64,000 nucleotides of DNA from Fictibacillus solisalsi (GCF_900103485.1 NZ_FNHW01000001.1:717418-781417), one strand, 5' to 3'. Counted from the first letter of the stretch, positions 1 through 10,435 are shown. The notes: generated by a model not told the origin, from the letters alone. Program-made: numbers and translations.

Positions 1-110
1 TTATCGATAACCTAATGAAGGGTGCAGCGGGTCAGGCTGTGCATAATTTCAACTTAATGAACGGGTTCCCGGAAAATGCAGGATTACAAGCAAGTCCGTT
101 GTTCCCATAA
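1..110 (+). CDS. argC: ArgC C-terminus (partial)
   Basis: Only the last 35 codons are present, in the frame ending at the TAA at 108-110. The visible residues include [17 protein letters not shown], the conserved C-terminal end of N-acetyl-gamma-glutamyl-phosphate reductase, which reduces acetylglutamyl phosphate with NADPH in the third step of arginine synthesis. It lies directly before argJ, as in the Bacillus argCJBD-carAB-argF operon. The rest of the gene, its promoter and any upstream operator lie outside the window. Confidence 0.9.
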   Translation, partial: IDNLMKGAAGQAVHNFNLMNGFPENAGLQASPLFP

Positions 111-127
111 ATGAGAGGAGAGTTGAT

Positions 128-1354
128 GTGGCTTCAATCGTATCAACCTTAAAAAAAGTGACAGGATCAAATATTACCTTGCCGAAAGGATTCTCTGCCG
201 CGGGAATCAACTGCGGCATTAAATACAAGAAAAAAGATTTAGGCATCATTCTGAGTGAAAAACCGGCCGCTGCAGCGGCAGTTTATACGACCAATAAAAT
301 CAAAGCAGCACCGCTTGCAGTAACAAAAGAAAGTATCGAAACCGAAGGAATCCTGCGGGCTGTGATCGTCAACTCAGGCAATGCCAATGCGTTTACCGGC
401 ACTCAGGGAATCCTAGATGCCTATGCCATGCGAAGCCAGGTTAGCGAAGTGTTTGGCTTGAGCGAGTATCATGTAGGCGTGGCTTCAACAGGAATCATCG
501 GTGAAACAATGCCTATTGATACAATTCTTGCGGGGATTAGAAAGCTTCATCCCCAATCCAGACTAGAGAACGCCCTTGAGTTTAGCCAGGCGATTTTAAC
601 AACAGATACAAAAACAAAAAATGCATGCTATTCCTTCCAGGTTGGAGAAAAAGAAGTGGTGCTGGCCGGAACAGCGAAAGGCTCAGGCATGATTCACCCT
701 AACATGGCAACTATGCTTTCGTTTATGACCACAGATGCCAACATCTCATCCGAGAACCTTCACTATGCCCTAAGAAAAGTAACGGATCAAAGCTTTAACT
801 GTATTACGGTGGACGGGGAAACTTCAACAAATGATATGGTCCTCGTCATGGCGAACGGATGTGCCGGAACCGAAGAGCTGACACCTGAGCATCCAGATTG
901 GGGAACGTTTTTGCAGGCATTGACTCTAACTTCGACAGATTTGGCAAAAAGTATAGCCAGAGATGGTGAAGGGGCAACCAAATTGATTGAAGTCACCGTA
1001 GAGGGAGCTGCAAGCGATCAGGAAGCGCGGATTGCGGCAAAATCCATTGTGGGTTCACCGCTTGTAAAAACCGCGATTTTCGGCTGTGATCCTAACTGGG
1101 GAAGGATTGTAGCTGTCCTAGGTTATGCCAATGTTGAAATTGTTCCAGAACAGATTGATTTGTCGATCGGTGGTTTTCCAGTTCTGTTAGCCAGCGAAAT
1201 TTTACCATTTGATGAAGAAGGCATCTCTTCCTACTTGAGCGGCAGTGACATTTCTATCTCCGTGAACCTTCATGCTGGAAATGGAAAAGGCAAGGCGTGG
1301 GGATGTGATTTAACGTATGACTATGTCCAAATCAATTCAAGCTACACAACGTGA
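128..1354 (+). CDS. argJ: Bifunctional ornithine acetyltransferase / N-acetylglutamate synthase ArgJ
   Basis: ArgJ recycles the acetyl group from N-acetylornithine to glutamate and, in bifunctional forms, also acetylates glutamate from acetyl-CoA. The 408-residue product has family-typical length. It contains the self-cleavage site in KGSGMIHPNMATMLSFM, where processing is expected between Ala194 and Thr195, making Thr195 the N-terminal nucleophile of the beta chain. The start is a GTG, 17 bases after argC, preceded by a GAGAGGAG ribosome site. It is the second gene of the arginine operon. Whether it is bifunctional cannot be read from the sequence alone. Confidence 0.95.
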   Translation: MASIVSTLKKVTGSNITLPKGFSAAGINCGIKYKKKDLGIILSEKPAAAAAVYTTNKIKAAPLAVTKESIETEGILRAVIVNSGNANAFTGTQGILDAYAMRSQVSEVFGLSEYHVGVASTGIIGETMPIDTILAGIRKLHPQSRLENALEFSQAILTTDTKTKNACYSFQVGEKEVVLAGTAKGSGMIHPNMATMLSFMTTDANISSENLHYALRKVTDQSFNCITVDGETSTNDMVLVMANGCAGTEELTPEHPDWGTFLQALTLTSTDLAKSIARDGEGATKLIEVTVEGAASDQEARIAAKSIVGSPLVKTAIFGCDPNWGRIVAVLGYANVEIVPEQIDLSIGGFPVLLASEILPFDEEGISSYLSGSDISISVNLHAGNGKGKAWGCDLTYDYVQINSSYTT

Positions 1355-1367
1355 GGGGGAGAAGGTA

Positions 1368-2117
1368 TTGGATCAAATCGTAATCATCAAATGTGGCGGC
1401 AGTGTTCTGAAATCTCTCCAGCCTTCGTTTTTTCAGCGGTTGAAGGAAATGGAGGAAGAAGGCAAGAAAATCATTTTGGTACACGGCGGTGGGCCGGATA
1501 TCACCAAATACATGAATGCCTTATCCATTCCTGTTCAATTTATTGACGGGGTAAGGCGGACCTCTGGGCAAGCGGCCGAAACGGCTGAAATGGTGCTTGC
1601 CGGACAGCTTAATCCTTGGTTTGTGTACCAGTTGAACCAGCTGGGACTGAAGGCGATTGGGCTAAATGGAAACGATGGAGCGTTATTGGAATGTGATTAT
1701 TTAAAGAAAGAACAATGGGGCCATGTGGGCAAGGTGGTATCTGTAAACAAAGGAACGCTGACACAGCTCATGAGTGCAGGCTTCATACCGGTCATCGCTT
1801 CGGTGTCCAGAAATTTAATCGGTGATATTTTGAACCTGAATGCCGATACGGTAGCCTTTGAAGTCGCTTCAGCCATGGAGGCAGAGTCCTTGATTTTCGT
1901 AACGGATGTTGACGGCATTCTTGCAGAAGGCAAGACGGTTGAAAAAGCAACCACGTCTTCCATCCTGAAGCTGATCGAGACCGGCATTATAACAGGTGGA
2001 ATGATACCGAAAGTTGAAGCAGCATTGAATTGCCTACAGTCCAAAATAAAAGAAATTCAAATTGTCGGCAAAGAGCTGAAGGGTACGTTGATTGTCAAAG
2101 AGGAGGTTTTCTTATGA
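1368..2117 (+). CDS. argB: Acetylglutamate kinase ArgB
   Basis: ArgB phosphorylates N-acetylglutamate with ATP (second step of arginine synthesis). It belongs to the amino-acid kinase fold: the N-terminal IIKCGGSVL strand and the LVHGGGPDI loop bind phosphates, and NLNADTVAFEVA plus FVTDVDGIL follow as expected. I place the start at TTG 1368 because a purine-rich GAGGGGGAGAAGG site sits just upstream and the protein then begins as the family does (about 249 residues). An ATG at 1317 in the same frame would add 17 unrelated residues and overlap argJ. Confidence 0.93.
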   Translation: MDQIVIIKCGGSVLKSLQPSFFQRLKEMEEEGKKIILVHGGGPDITKYMNALSIPVQFIDGVRRTSGQAAETAEMVLAGQLNPWFVYQLNQLGLKAIGLNGNDGALLECDYLKKEQWGHVGKVVSVNKGTLTQLMSAGFIPVIASVSRNLIGDILNLNADTVAFEVASAMEAESLIFVTDVDGILAEGKTVEKATTSSILKLIETGIITGGMIPKVEAALNCLQSKIKEIQIVGKELKGTLIVKEEVFL

Positions 2118-3268
2118 GCGCGTTGTTTTCCAACTATGGCAGATGGAACCTGGAAATTGAAAAAGGCAGCGGATGCCAAGTGACGGACACACAAGGAAAA
2201 AAATATCTGGATTTTACAAGTGGAATCGGGGTTTGCAGCTTGGGCCATGTTCATCCAGCAGTAACAGAAGCAGTTACCGAACAGTTGAACAAACTGTGGC
2301 ATACCTCCAATCTGTTTCAATCATCCCTGCAGGAGCAAACGGCAGAACTGCTCACCGCCCCTACTCACCTAAGCAAAGTCCTTTTTTGTAACAGCGGAGC
2401 AGAGGCGAATGAAGGAGCCATTAAATTGGCCAGAAAATATACAGGAAAAACAAAAATCATCACCTGTCTTCAATCGTTTCACGGAAGAACATACGGTTCA
2501 ATGTCAGCCACCGGACAGGAGAAAATCAAGGCGGGCTTTGGACCTATGGTGGAAGGATTTGAACACGTTCCGTTTAATGATTCTAACGCACTGGATCAGG
2601 CAGCAGATGCCGATACGGCAGCAATAATGATCGAGGTTGTCCAGGGAGAAGGCGGGATCAACCCGGGATCGGTGAATTATTTGAAGTATATCGGAGAGCT
2701 ATGCAATAAAAAGGGCATTCTTCTGATCATTGACGAAGTGCAGACGGGAATAGGCAGAACAGGAAAGCCCTTTGCTTTCAGCCATTTCGGTCTTGAACCT
2801 GACATCGTAACAGCAGCAAAGGGGCTCGGAAACGGTTTTCCGGTGGGTGCCGTTATCGCAACAGAAGAAGTAAGCAGCGCATTCGGGCCAGGCAGCCACG
2901 GTACCACTTTTGGCGGGAATCCATTGGCCATGGCAGCAGCCAGTGCAGTGATGAAAGAAGTATTTGAACCATCGTTCTTGGAAGAAGTTCAGAAAAAGGG
3001 TGAATACCTGAAGGAAGAGCTTCAAAATAGACTATCAACCTATGAAGAAGTTCATGAAGTCAAAGGGCTTGGGCTGATGGTCGGGATCCAATGCAAGGGA
3101 AAAGTAACAGATCTGATCACAGAGCTTCAGCAAAATGGAATTCTTGTATTGTCTGCCGGAGAGCATGTTTTACGGCTCCTGCCTCCGTTAACTGTATCCT
3201 ATGAAGAATTAAGGATGGGAATCGAAGAAATCAGCAAAGCAATAAAGAAACAAACAGTGACTGCATAA
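2114..3268 (+). CDS. argD: Acetylornithine aminotransferase ArgD
   Basis: This class-III PLP aminotransferase converts N-acetylglutamate semialdehyde to N-acetylornithine. The 384-residue protein shows NSGAEANEGAIKLAR, the PLP-pyridine-binding Asp207 in IIDEVQTGIGRTG and the Schiff-base lysine Lys236 in TAAKGLGNGFP. The ATG at 2114 overlaps the argB stop (ATGA) and has a perfect AGGAGG at 2101-2106. Translational coupling with argB is likely. An upstream in-frame extension inside argB is not supported. Confidence 0.95.
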   Translation: MSALFSNYGRWNLEIEKGSGCQVTDTQGKKYLDFTSGIGVCSLGHVHPAVTEAVTEQLNKLWHTSNLFQSSLQEQTAELLTAPTHLSKVLFCNSGAEANEGAIKLARKYTGKTKIITCLQSFHGRTYGSMSATGQEKIKAGFGPMVEGFEHVPFNDSNALDQAADADTAAIMIEVVQGEGGINPGSVNYLKYIGELCNKKGILLIIDEVQTGIGRTGKPFAFSHFGLEPDIVTAAKGLGNGFPVGAVIATEEVSSAFGPGSHGTTFGGNPLAMAAASAVMKEVFEPSFLEEVQKKGEYLKEELQNRLSTYEEVHEVKGLGLMVGIQCKGKVTDLITELQQNGILVLSAGEHVLRLLPPLTVSYEELRMGIEEISKAIKKQTVTA

Positions 3269-3275
3269 AGTCTTC

Positions 3276-3307
3276 TTTTTATACACTTTTATGTATAAAA
3301 ATCCAAT
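3276..3307. promoter_or_regulatory. ArgR/AhrC-type operator (ARG box) before carA
   Basis: The 71-base gap between argD and carA carries TATGTATAAAAATCCAAT at 3290-3307, which agrees with the B. subtilis ARG-box consensus CATGAATAAAAATKCAAK at most positions. It overlaps a dyad with 10-base arms TTTTTATACA (3276-3285) and TGTATAAAAA (3292-3301). This suggests arginine-dependent control at or near a secondary start point for carAB-argF. Binding itself is inferred. Confidence 0.65.
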
Positions 3308-3339
3308 GAAATAAATGTATATGCAAAGGAGAAGAAACG

Positions 3340-4419
3340 ATGAAAGGATATTTGCAGCTTTCCAATGGGGAGAGCTTTGAAGGACAATGGCACGGAACCC
3401 CGCAGTGCACGAGCGGAGAAGTGGTGTTTTTTACAGGAATGACTGGCTATCAGGAAGTGTTGAGTGATCCTTCCTATCACGGACAAATCGTAGTGTTTGC
3501 TTATCCACTGATAGGAAACTATGGAATTAATGGAGAGGATTTTGAATCCATTGTTCCTCAGCCGGCAGGTGTGATCACGTGTGCCGCAGATGAAACAGGC
3601 CATCACTATCAGTCACTGGAACCTTTATCGGCATTGCTTAATAAACATGGTATTCCGCTGATCAGTGAGGTGGATACCCGTTCACTAATCAAGCTGATCC
3701 GTGCAGAAGGCGACATGAAGGGTGTACTGTCATCCAGCCTGCAGCATATCGAGCAGTATAAAGAAAAGAAAGGCGTGCAGGGCAAACTGGTAAAAGAGGT
3801 TTCCGTCCAGGAAGCTGAAACTCACGGGAAAGGCAAATACCATATTGTCCTTCTTGATTTTGGTTATAAAAAATCCATTGTTGAGGCACTCGTAGAAAAT
3901 GGATGCAAAGTAACAATTGTCCCATTTGATGAGAAAGAAGAAGTCATTCATAAATTAAAGCCAGATGGCCTGCTGTTCTCCAACGGACCAGGGAATCCGA
4001 AAGAACTGGCTCCCTACATGCCGGTATACCGAAGGCTCGCTGAACTTTATCCTTCATTTGGTATTTGTCTCGGACATCAGCTGTTGGCACTTGCATTCGG
4101 AGGAAATACCCAAAAACTGAAATTCGGCCACAGAGGGGCAAATCATCCGGTTATCAACCTTAAAACAAACAAAGTGGCAATGAGCTCCCAGAACCATGGC
4201 TACGTGGTGGAAGAGGGAAGCCTGATTTCTACGGGATTTCATGTTCTCTATAAAAATATTAATGATGGAAGTGTGGAAGGAATGTATCACGATACCTATC
4301 CCGTTGTGACCACCCAGTTTCATCCCGAAGCGAATCCCGGACCAGAAGACCACGCCCATTTGTTTGCCAGCTTTCTGGAATTAATTCGTGAAAAGAGGAG
4401 CGAGAAGATTTATGCCTAA
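3340..4419 (+). CDS. carA: Carbamoyl-phosphate synthase small subunit (arginine operon copy)
   Basis: This glutaminase subunit releases ammonia from glutamine and channels it to CarB. The 359-residue protein has an N-terminal CPSase small-chain domain (GMTGYQEVLSDPSY) and a class-I amidotransferase domain. Catalytic Cys243 lies in FGICLGHQLL and the His328/Glu330 pair in QFHPEANPGP. AAAGGAGAAG precedes the ATG. Its place between argD and argF marks it as the arginine-specific enzyme rather than the pyrimidine one. Confidence 0.95.
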   Translation: MKGYLQLSNGESFEGQWHGTPQCTSGEVVFFTGMTGYQEVLSDPSYHGQIVVFAYPLIGNYGINGEDFESIVPQPAGVITCAADETGHHYQSLEPLSALLNKHGIPLISEVDTRSLIKLIRAEGDMKGVLSSSLQHIEQYKEKKGVQGKLVKEVSVQEAETHGKGKYHIVLLDFGYKKSIVEALVENGCKVTIVPFDEKEEVIHKLKPDGLLFSNGPGNPKELAPYMPVYRRLAELYPSFGICLGHQLLALAFGGNTQKLKFGHRGANHPVINLKTNKVAMSSQNHGYVVEEGSLISTGFHVLYKNINDGSVEGMYHDTYPVVTTQFHPEANPGPEDHAHLFASFLELIREKRSEKIYA

Positions 4420-7400
4420 GCATCAAGAGATTCATAGTGTCCTGGTCATTGGATCAGGGCCAATCGTCATCGGCCAGGCAGCTGAATTTGACTATGCTGG
4501 CACCCAGGCCTGCGCTGCGCTGAAAGAGGAAGGAATTCACGTCATTCTGGTAAATAATAATCCGGCTACTATTATGACGGATGAAACGTATGCCGATAAA
4601 GTCTATTTTGAACCCATGACTGCCGAATCAGTGGCCAACATTATTAAAAAAGAACGGCCTGACGGTCTTTTGGCATCAGTGGGAGGCCAGACCGGACTAA
4701 ACCTTGCCATGGAACTTCAAAAAAGCGGTGTTCTTGATGAACATAATGTCACACTTCTTGGAACCAATCTGGATTCCATTACAAAAGCAGAAGACCGTGA
4801 ATGCTTCAGAACGCTCATGCACGAACTGAATGAGCCTGTGCCGGACAGCCAAATTGTAACGACACCACAGGAAGCCATTGATTTTGCACTGGAGATTGGG
4901 TATCCGGTAATCGTACGCCCGGCTTATACGTTGGGAGGTTTTGGTGGGGGGACCGCTCAAACGGAGGATGAGTTGACCCTCATTATCAATAAGGGACTTT
5001 CAGCAAGCCCCATTTCCCAGTGCCTGATTGAAAAAAGCATTGCAGGCTACAAAGAGATCGAATATGAAGTAGTCAGGGACGCCAATGATACATGCATAAC
5101 GATCTGCAACATGGAAAACATTGATCCGGTTGGCATACACACCGGGGATTCGCTCGTAGTGGCGCCAAGCCAGACGATGACAGACCAGGAATACCATATG
5201 CTGCGGTCTTCAGCGATAAAAATTATCCGTGCACTAGGAATTATTGGCGGATGCAATATCCAGTTTGCCCTGGATACTGAAAGCAAACAATACTATTTGA
5301 TTGAGGTTAACCCGCGCCTCAGCCGATCTTCTGCTCTTGCCTCAAAAGCAACGGGTTACCCAATCGCCAAGATTGCTGCCAAATTGAGCGTGGGATATCA
5401 CCTTCATGAACTGAAAAATCCGGTAACCGGTACAACTTATGCAAGCTTTGAACCGGCTCTTGATTACATTACAGTGAAAATGCCGCGATGGCCTTTCGAT
5501 AAGTTTCCGGAAGCAGAAAGAAAGCTCGGAACACAAATGAAAGCAACAGGAGAAGTCATGGCGATCGAGAGAAATCTTGAAGGAGCCCTCCAAAAGGCCG
5601 TCCGCTCCCTGGAGCTGGATACAGAAGGCTTTTTTCTAAAAGAATTGACGGCTTTGGGTACTTCGGAGCTGAAAAACCTTCTCGTTTCTGCCGATGACCG
5701 CAGATTTTTTGCGATTCTGGAGCTGCTCAACCGGGGAGTGTCAGTGGAAGAAGTACATCAGCTCACGCAAATTAATACATTTTTTCTTTATGCATTTAAA
5801 AAACTGGTGGATCTGTATCAGGAAATCCAGTCAAGCTCTTTCGCTGCTGCTGAAAAAGAACAGATATCCGCTTGGAAAAAAGCCGGATTCACTGATCAAG
5901 CTCTCGCCCAGGCGTGGAGTGTACCTGAGGAGAAAGTCAGAGAAAAAAGGAAAACGGCAGGAATTGTTCCCACTTATAAAATGGTGGATACCTGTGCAGC
6001 GGAGTTCATGGCCAACACTTCTTATTACTATTCCAGTTGGAGCGGAAAAAACGACAAGGCTCCGAGCGCCAAGGAGAAGATCGCCGTTATCGGTTCAGGT
6101 CCCATCCGTATCGGCCAAGGGGTAGAATTCGATTACTGCTGTGTACATGGCGTACTTGCCCTGCAGGAAGCAGGATTTGAAACCATACTGATTAACAATA
6201 ATCCTGAAACAGTGAGTACGGATTTTGAAGTGGCGGATGCGCTGTACTTTGAACCGCTCTCTTTCGAAGATATTATGAACGTTCTTGAATTTGAAGGAGC
6301 ACAAAAAGTGATTCTTCAGTTTGGAGGACAAACCGCGATCAACGTGGCAAAAGAGCTCGAGGAAGCCGGTATTGAAGTACTGGGATCCAAAGCGGACCTG
6401 ATTGATGAAATGGAAAACCGTGAACGTTTTTATGGCTTCCTGAAAAACGTGAATATACCGCATGTTCCTGGAGAAACAGCTTTTGACTTCCAGGAGGTTC
6501 TGAATTGCGCGATGAACATTGGGTATCCTGTGCTGCTTAGACCTTCATATGTAATTGGAGGGAAAGGGATGGTCATTGTAAAGAACGAGGAAGAACTGAA
6601 AACGTACCTCGCACATCATACCATCGAGTATCCGGTACTGGTGGACCGTTACATTTCCGGCAAAGAAGCAGAGGTGGATGTTCTTTCGGATGGAATCCAT
6701 GCATTCATCCCGGGAATCTTTGAGCATATTGAACCCGCAGGTGTTCATTCAGGCGACAGTACAGCCATTACTCCACCGGTAAGCATAGAACCCGGCATCA
6801 TTGATCTTATCGTTTCTTATTCAAAGAAAATTGCAGCTTCTATGGAATTCAAAGGAATATTCAACATTCAATTTGTCATTAATGGACCGGACGTTTTTGT
6901 ACTGGAGATCAATCCACGGGCTTCCCGTACAGCACCGATCTTTAATAAAATCTCAGGTGTGAATATCATTCAGGCCGCGGTTCATGCCATGCTGGATAAA
7001 ACCCTTGTGGAACAGGGAATCCATGCAGGTCTGCATAACAGCCATTTTACAGCGGTAAAAGCGCCAGTTTATTCCAACATAAAACTTCCAGGGCTGTCAC
7101 CAAAGGGAGCACCGATTATGCGTTCAACAGGGGAGGTTCTTGGAATGGGGAAAAGCGTTGAGGAAGCTGTGCAAAAAGTGCTTGCAGGCACCAATCCTAC
7201 AGCAAGAACCGGTGAGGGAGGCCACCCTGTAAGTCTTTATGCGGATATGAACAAGGATACACTGACACTTAACGAGACAAATATCCTTCAGAGATGGAAG
7301 GACCAAGGGGTTACCGTTATCCATCCGGAGGAGCGCTCATTTGAAGAATGGGTGTCATCCCGGGACAACGGCATTTATTTTTCGGAAGGCAAAGATAAAG

Positions 7401-7555
7401 AGGCCCTGGTGAGATTGAAAAAAGCCAGTCTTTCAGGAAAATACGTATTTACTCAATGGGAAACATGCGCCTTTTATCAATATGGGCTTGTACCAGCGAC
7501 GGATCAGGTTTTTCATATCAAAGAAATTCAGGAAGGAAAGGAAGTTCGACTATGA
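4412..7555 (+). CDS. carB: Carbamoyl-phosphate synthase large subunit (arginine operon copy)
   Basis: CarB makes carbamoyl phosphate from bicarbonate, ammonia and two ATP. The 1047-residue protein is an internal duplication of two ATP-grasp halves. [17 protein letters not shown] near the N-terminus is echoed by [16 protein letters not shown] near residue 560, and the paired [13 protein letters not shown] and [13 protein letters not shown] motifs mark each ATP-grasp site. The start ATG 4412 overlaps the carA stop by 8 bases and follows AAAGAGGAG. The C-terminal allosteric domain is short, as in arginine-specific Bacillus CarB. Confidence 0.95.
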   Translation: MPKHQEIHSVLVIGSGPIVIGQAAEFDYAGTQACAALKEEGIHVILVNNNPATIMTDETYADKVYFEPMTAESVANIIKKERPDGLLASVGGQTGLNLAMELQKSGVLDEHNVTLLGTNLDSITKAEDRECFRTLMHELNEPVPDSQIVTTPQEAIDFALEIGYPVIVRPAYTLGGFGGGTAQTEDELTLIINKGLSASPISQCLIEKSIAGYKEIEYEVVRDANDTCITICNMENIDPVGIHTGDSLVVAPSQTMTDQEYHMLRSSAIKIIRALGIIGGCNIQFALDTESKQYYLIEVNPRLSRSSALASKATGYPIAKIAAKLSVGYHLHELKNPVTGTTYASFEPALDYITVKMPRWPFDKFPEAERKLGTQMKATGEVMAIERNLEGALQKAVRSLELDTEGFFLKELTALGTSELKNLLVSADDRRFFAILELLNRGVSVEEVHQLTQINTFFLYAFKKLVDLYQEIQSSSFAAAEKEQISAWKKAGFTDQALAQAWSVPEEKVREKRKTAGIVPTYKMVDTCAAEFMANTSYYYSSWSGKNDKAPSAKEKIAVIGSGPIRIGQGVEFDYCCVHGVLALQEAGFETILINNNPETVSTDFEVADALYFEPLSFEDIMNVLEFEGAQKVILQFGGQTAINVAKELEEAGIEVLGSKADLIDEMENRERFYGFLKNVNIPHVPGETAFDFQEVLNCAMNIGYPVLLRPSYVIGGKGMVIVKNEEELKTYLAHHTIEYPVLVDRYISGKEAEVDVLSDGIHAFIPGIFEHIEPAGVHSGDSTAITPPVSIEPGIIDLIVSYSKKIAASMEFKGIFNIQFVINGPDVFVLEINPRASRTAPIFNKISGVNIIQAAVHAMLDKTLVEQGIHAGLHNSHFTAVKAPVYSNIKLPGLSPKGAPIMRSTGEVLGMGKSVEEAVQKVLAGTNPTARTGEGGHPVSLYADMNKDTLTLNETNILQRWKDQGVTVIHPEERSFEEWVSSRDNGIYFSEGKDKEALVRLKKASLSGKYVFTQWETCAFYQYGLVPATDQVFHIKEIQEGKEVRL

Positions 7556-8496
7556 ATCCAGCAATTACTCATAAAGAAACCAGTCTGAAAGGAAAGCATC
7601 TCCTTACCCTGGCAGATTGGAGTTCAGAAGAAATTCAGCAGATCCTGAACTATGCGATTCAGTTGAAAAAGGAAAAGCAGCCAAAACAGGTGCTGGCAGG
7701 CAAAACACTGGGCATGATTTTCGAAAAATCATCAACGAGAACAAGAGTTTCATTTGAGGTGGGAATGCTGCAGCTCGGAGGTCATGCTCTTCATCTCAGC
7801 TCGCGAGATATTCAGATGGGAAGAGGAGAATCAATTGCGGATACTGCAAAAGTACTTTCCCGTTACCTGGACGGCATCATGATCCGAACATTTCAGCATG
7901 AAATCGTGGAAGAGCTTGCAGCGCACGCAGATATACCTGTGATCAATGGCCTCACTGACGACTATCACCCATGCCAGGTACTTGCAGATTTAATGACCAT
8001 TCTGGAATACAAAAAAACATTTGCGAATCAAAAGCTCGCGTATGTGGGAGACGGAAACAACATGGCGCACTCACTCATGATAGGTTCTGCAAAAGTAGGG
8101 CTCAACTGCACGATTATTACGCCGGAGAACTATGAACCGAAACAAGAGATTGTACAGAAAGCCAAAGAAATTGCCCAAAAAACTGGTGCGGAAATTGTCG
8201 TTACTCACGATTTGAAAGAGGGTATCCGTGATGCAGATGCAGTTTATACCGATGTTTGGGCAAGCATGGGCTGGGAAGCCGAAGCCGATGAACGTGTATC
8301 CGCTTTTCAGGATTACCAGGTAAACCAGGAGGTTCTTGCGCTGGCCAAACCGGATTATATCTTTATGCATTGCTTGCCTGCACACCGCGGTGAAGAAGTG
8401 ACAGCTGAAGTGATTGACGGGCCAAATTCGGTCGTTTTTGATGAAGCGGAAAACCGACTCCATGTTCAAAAAGCGCTAATGGCATCTGTCATGTAA
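7552..8496 (+). CDS. argF: Ornithine carbamoyltransferase ArgF
   Basis: ArgF joins carbamoyl phosphate and ornithine to give citrulline. Family signatures are present in order: carbamoyl-phosphate loop STRTR (61-65), HPCQ (139-142), ornithine/SMG region [12 protein letters not shown], and HCLPAHRG (from 273). Length is 314 residues, normal for the family. The ATG overlaps the carB stop as ATGA, so it is translationally coupled and is the last gene of the operon. No strong hairpin follows it before the next gene at 8552. Confidence 0.96.
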   Translation: MNPAITHKETSLKGKHLLTLADWSSEEIQQILNYAIQLKKEKQPKQVLAGKTLGMIFEKSSTRTRVSFEVGMLQLGGHALHLSSRDIQMGRGESIADTAKVLSRYLDGIMIRTFQHEIVEELAAHADIPVINGLTDDYHPCQVLADLMTILEYKKTFANQKLAYVGDGNNMAHSLMIGSAKVGLNCTIITPENYEPKQEIVQKAKEIAQKTGAEIVVTHDLKEGIRDADAVYTDVWASMGWEAEADERVSAFQDYQVNQEVLALAKPDYIFMHCLPAHRGEEVTAEVIDGPNSVVFDEAENRLHVQKALMASVM

Positions 8497-8551
8497 GGGG
8501 ATGAACACATTGGGGCTGGGTGAATAACATGAATTAGTAAGGAGGTGCCCC

Positions 8552-8947
8552 ATGTTTAACAACCAAAACCCTTATTATACTCAGCAGCAAGTCCACCAGC
8601 AGCAAACAGGCTATCAGCAGCAAGGCTTTCAGCAGCAAGCTTACCCCAACCCTCAAATGATGAAAAAAATGCAGAAGCTGTGCCGGAAAAGTATTCAGCA
8701 CTATGTCACCGTCACCTTGCTGGACGGTAGCATGTATGAAGGATTTATTGAATTTATGGACGGTCAGAATATTTATTTTGCTTCTCCCATCGTGGACGAG
8801 GGGCAGAACAGTGAAAGAGAAAACAGTGATACGGAACTGGATTACCCTTATTATGGTTTTGTACAGCCGGTAAGAAGCTATGAGATCGAACGGTTTATCA
8901 TTCCTTTATCCAATCTGGCGAACGTGATGCCGGTTACGTATTACTAA
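8552..8947 (+). CDS. Gln-rich small protein with Sm/SH3-like core (unknown)
   Basis: This 131-residue protein has no function I recognise. Residues 1-35 are low complexity and rich in Gln, Tyr and Asn (repeats like QQQ and QGFQQQ), resembling spore-coat or surface tails. Residues 48-80 read as an Sm/SH3-like barrel (VTVTLLDGSMYEGFIEF). The C-terminus is Tyr/Pro-rich. GGAGGTG precedes the ATG and a terminator hairpin follows at once, so it ends its transcript. A spore coat role is only a guess from composition. Confidence 0.7.
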   Translation: MFNNQNPYYTQQQVHQQQTGYQQQGFQQQAYPNPQMMKKMQKLCRKSIQHYVTVTLLDGSMYEGFIEFMDGQNIYFASPIVDEGQNSERENSDTELDYPYYGFVQPVRSYEIERFIIPLSNLANVMPVTYY

Positions 8948-8963
8948 AACAAAAAGACTTTTG

Positions 8964-8987
8964 CCAGCCGTAATGGCTGGTTTTTTT
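8964..8987 (+). terminator. Rho-independent terminator
   Basis: CCAGCC (8964-8969) pairs with GGCTGG (8975-8980), followed by seven T. It ends the transcript of the preceding Gln-rich gene. Confidence 0.85.
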
Positions 8988-9036
8988 ATGCTTAATTGGG
9001 CATAGTAAAATACAAAAATATAAAAGGGGTGATCAT

Positions 9037-9216
9037 ATGGGGCAATCTCATCAATTCAAGCATGGACAAAAAGCGCCGAACAATGGCGTTTATGTCGAAA
9101 TCGGTGAAACGGGCAGCATGGTAAACGATCCAAAGGAAGTTAAACTCAGCGCAGGTGATTCCTTTCCTGAGAATTCAAACCATAACCGCGTATGGACCTA
9201 TAAACGCAAACCATAA
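9037..9216 (+). CDS. yjzC: YjzC family small protein
   Basis: A 59-codon gene that is easy to miss because of its length. It starts MGQSHQFKHGQKAPNNG and contains YVEIGETGSM, the pattern of the conserved 59-residue YjzC protein, which lies next to argF in B. subtilis as well. AAAGGGGTGAT precedes the ATG at 9037, and a bidirectional hairpin follows the TAA. It has no transmembrane segment. Function is unknown. Confidence 0.85.
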   Translation: MGQSHQFKHGQKAPNNGVYVEIGETGSMVNDPKEVKLSAGDSFPENSNHNRVWTYKRKP

Positions 9217-9223
9217 GGCGAAG

Positions 9224-9253
9224 AAAAAAAGGGACTGTCTCAGGCCCTTTTTT
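9224..9253. terminator. Bidirectional terminator
   Basis: A-rich AAAAAAAGGG (9224-9233) pairs with CCCTTTTTT (9245-9253). It lies between convergent yjzC and the M20 amidohydrolase and can serve both strands. Confidence 0.7.
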
Positions 9254-10412
9254 CTCTGTTTTGAAATTCTTCTTTTACATTCTGAAGGAGATGGGGATCT
9301 GTTAACAAATCGTATCCGGTCAGTGCCAGCGTTTTAGCGCCGATTAGCATCGCGTTATAGCCCTGCTCCGAATTGGCTGCATCACAAAACTCGGTTGTAT
9401 GCAGATTATGAGAACCATCGGTTATTTTGATGTAAGGATGAACAGCAGGAACGACTTGGCTTACATTTCCCAAATCAAGAGATCCGTGGTCATTTCCGGT
9501 TTCAATTTCCTCTACGGGAATGCCTAGTGATGCAAGATTTGTTGTGAATGTATCTGACATCACTTCATTCGTAAGCAAGTTTGCGTAGCCGAGCTCATAA
9601 TGAGATGATTCCCATTTACAACCTGTACTAAGTGCTGCCCCTGCAGCACAGTCCTTTACTCGGCGGACGAGATCAGGAAGCTGTTCAATTGTAGCCGCAC
9701 GTATATAAAATCGTGCCTGGGATTTATCAGGAATAACATTGGGAACAGTTCCTCCGGCTGTAATAACACCGTGGATTCGTACATCGGGAGTCACTTGCTG
9801 CCGGAGTGCATTGACACTGTTGAACAATGCAATTACAGCGTCGAGAGCATTGATCCCTTCGTGGGGAGAAGCCGCGGCATGTGCTGATTTCCCTTTAAAA
9901 TCAAATTGCAATGCTTCCATGGCCATGCTAGAGCCGCTTCGTTCAAAAGCCTTATACGGATGGCACATCAGGGCTGCATCTACACGGTCAAAGTAGCCTT
10001 TTTCCGCCAAGTGAACTTTCGCACCACCTGTTTCTTCTGCAGGTGTACCGTAAACAATAACTTTACCACCGGTTTCCTTGATCACTGTGCTTACTGCAAT
10101 TCCTGCAGAGGTACTCATGGTACCAATCAAATTATGCCCGCATGCATGGTTAATATCGGGCAAGGCATCATATTCAGCAAGGTAGCTGATCACCGGGCCG
10201 GGTTTTCCGCTGTCATAAGTCGCAATAAACGCTGTTTCCATTCCCTCAATGTTACGCTCTACTTCAAATCCAAAGTGTTCCAGGGTTTCAATTAGTTTAG
10301 CGGAGGACTTTATTTCTTCATAGCCCAGCTCGGGATGATTCCAGATGTATTGTGCAACTTCTTTAAAAAGTGGATACTGTTCATCGAGAAATGCTGTTAG
10401 AACCTCTTTCAT
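9240..10412 (-). CDS. M20-family amidohydrolase (AbgB/HipO-like)
   Basis: A 390-residue zinc-dependent amidohydrolase of the M20 clan. Visible motifs are HPELGYEE, the metal-binding AEYDALPDINHACGHNL segment, and TPAEETGGAK with the catalytic and metal-binding glutamates, followed by the dimerisation domain (KGKSAHAAASPHEGINA). Family members hydrolyse N-acyl amino acids or p-aminobenzoyl-glutamate type amides; the substrate here is not determined. The start ATG at 10412 has AGGAGG nine bases upstream. There is no signal peptide, so it is cytoplasmic. It interrupts the B. subtilis-like order between yjzC and yjzD. Confidence 0.85.
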   Translation of the reverse strand: MKEVLTAFLDEQYPLFKEVAQYIWNHPELGYEEIKSSAKLIETLEHFGFEVERNIEGMETAFIATYDSGKPGPVISYLAEYDALPDINHACGHNLIGTMSTSAGIAVSTVIKETGGKVIVYGTPAEETGGAKVHLAEKGYFDRVDAALMCHPYKAFERSGSSMAMEALQFDFKGKSAHAAASPHEGINALDAVIALFNSVNALRQQVTPDVRIHGVITAGGTVPNVIPDKSQARFYIRAATIEQLPDLVRRVKDCAAGAALSTGCKWESSHYELGYANLLTNEVMSDTFTTNLASLGIPVEEIETGNDHGSLDLGNVSQVVPAVHPYIKITDGSHNLHTTEFCDAANSEQGYNAMLIGAKTLALTGYDLLTDPHLLQNVKEEFQNREKRA

Positions 10413-10435
10413 GCTAGATAACCTCCTATATGATG

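Noticed and set aside
1697-2044. Minus-strand open frame inside argB
   Set aside because: Lies fully within argB and has no ribosome site or family likeness; an antisense shadow.
9001-9030. TTGGGC-N17-TATAAA promoter-like pair before yjzC
   Set aside because: The -10 box would overlap the yjzC ribosome site, leaving almost no leader, so it is unlikely to drive yjzC.
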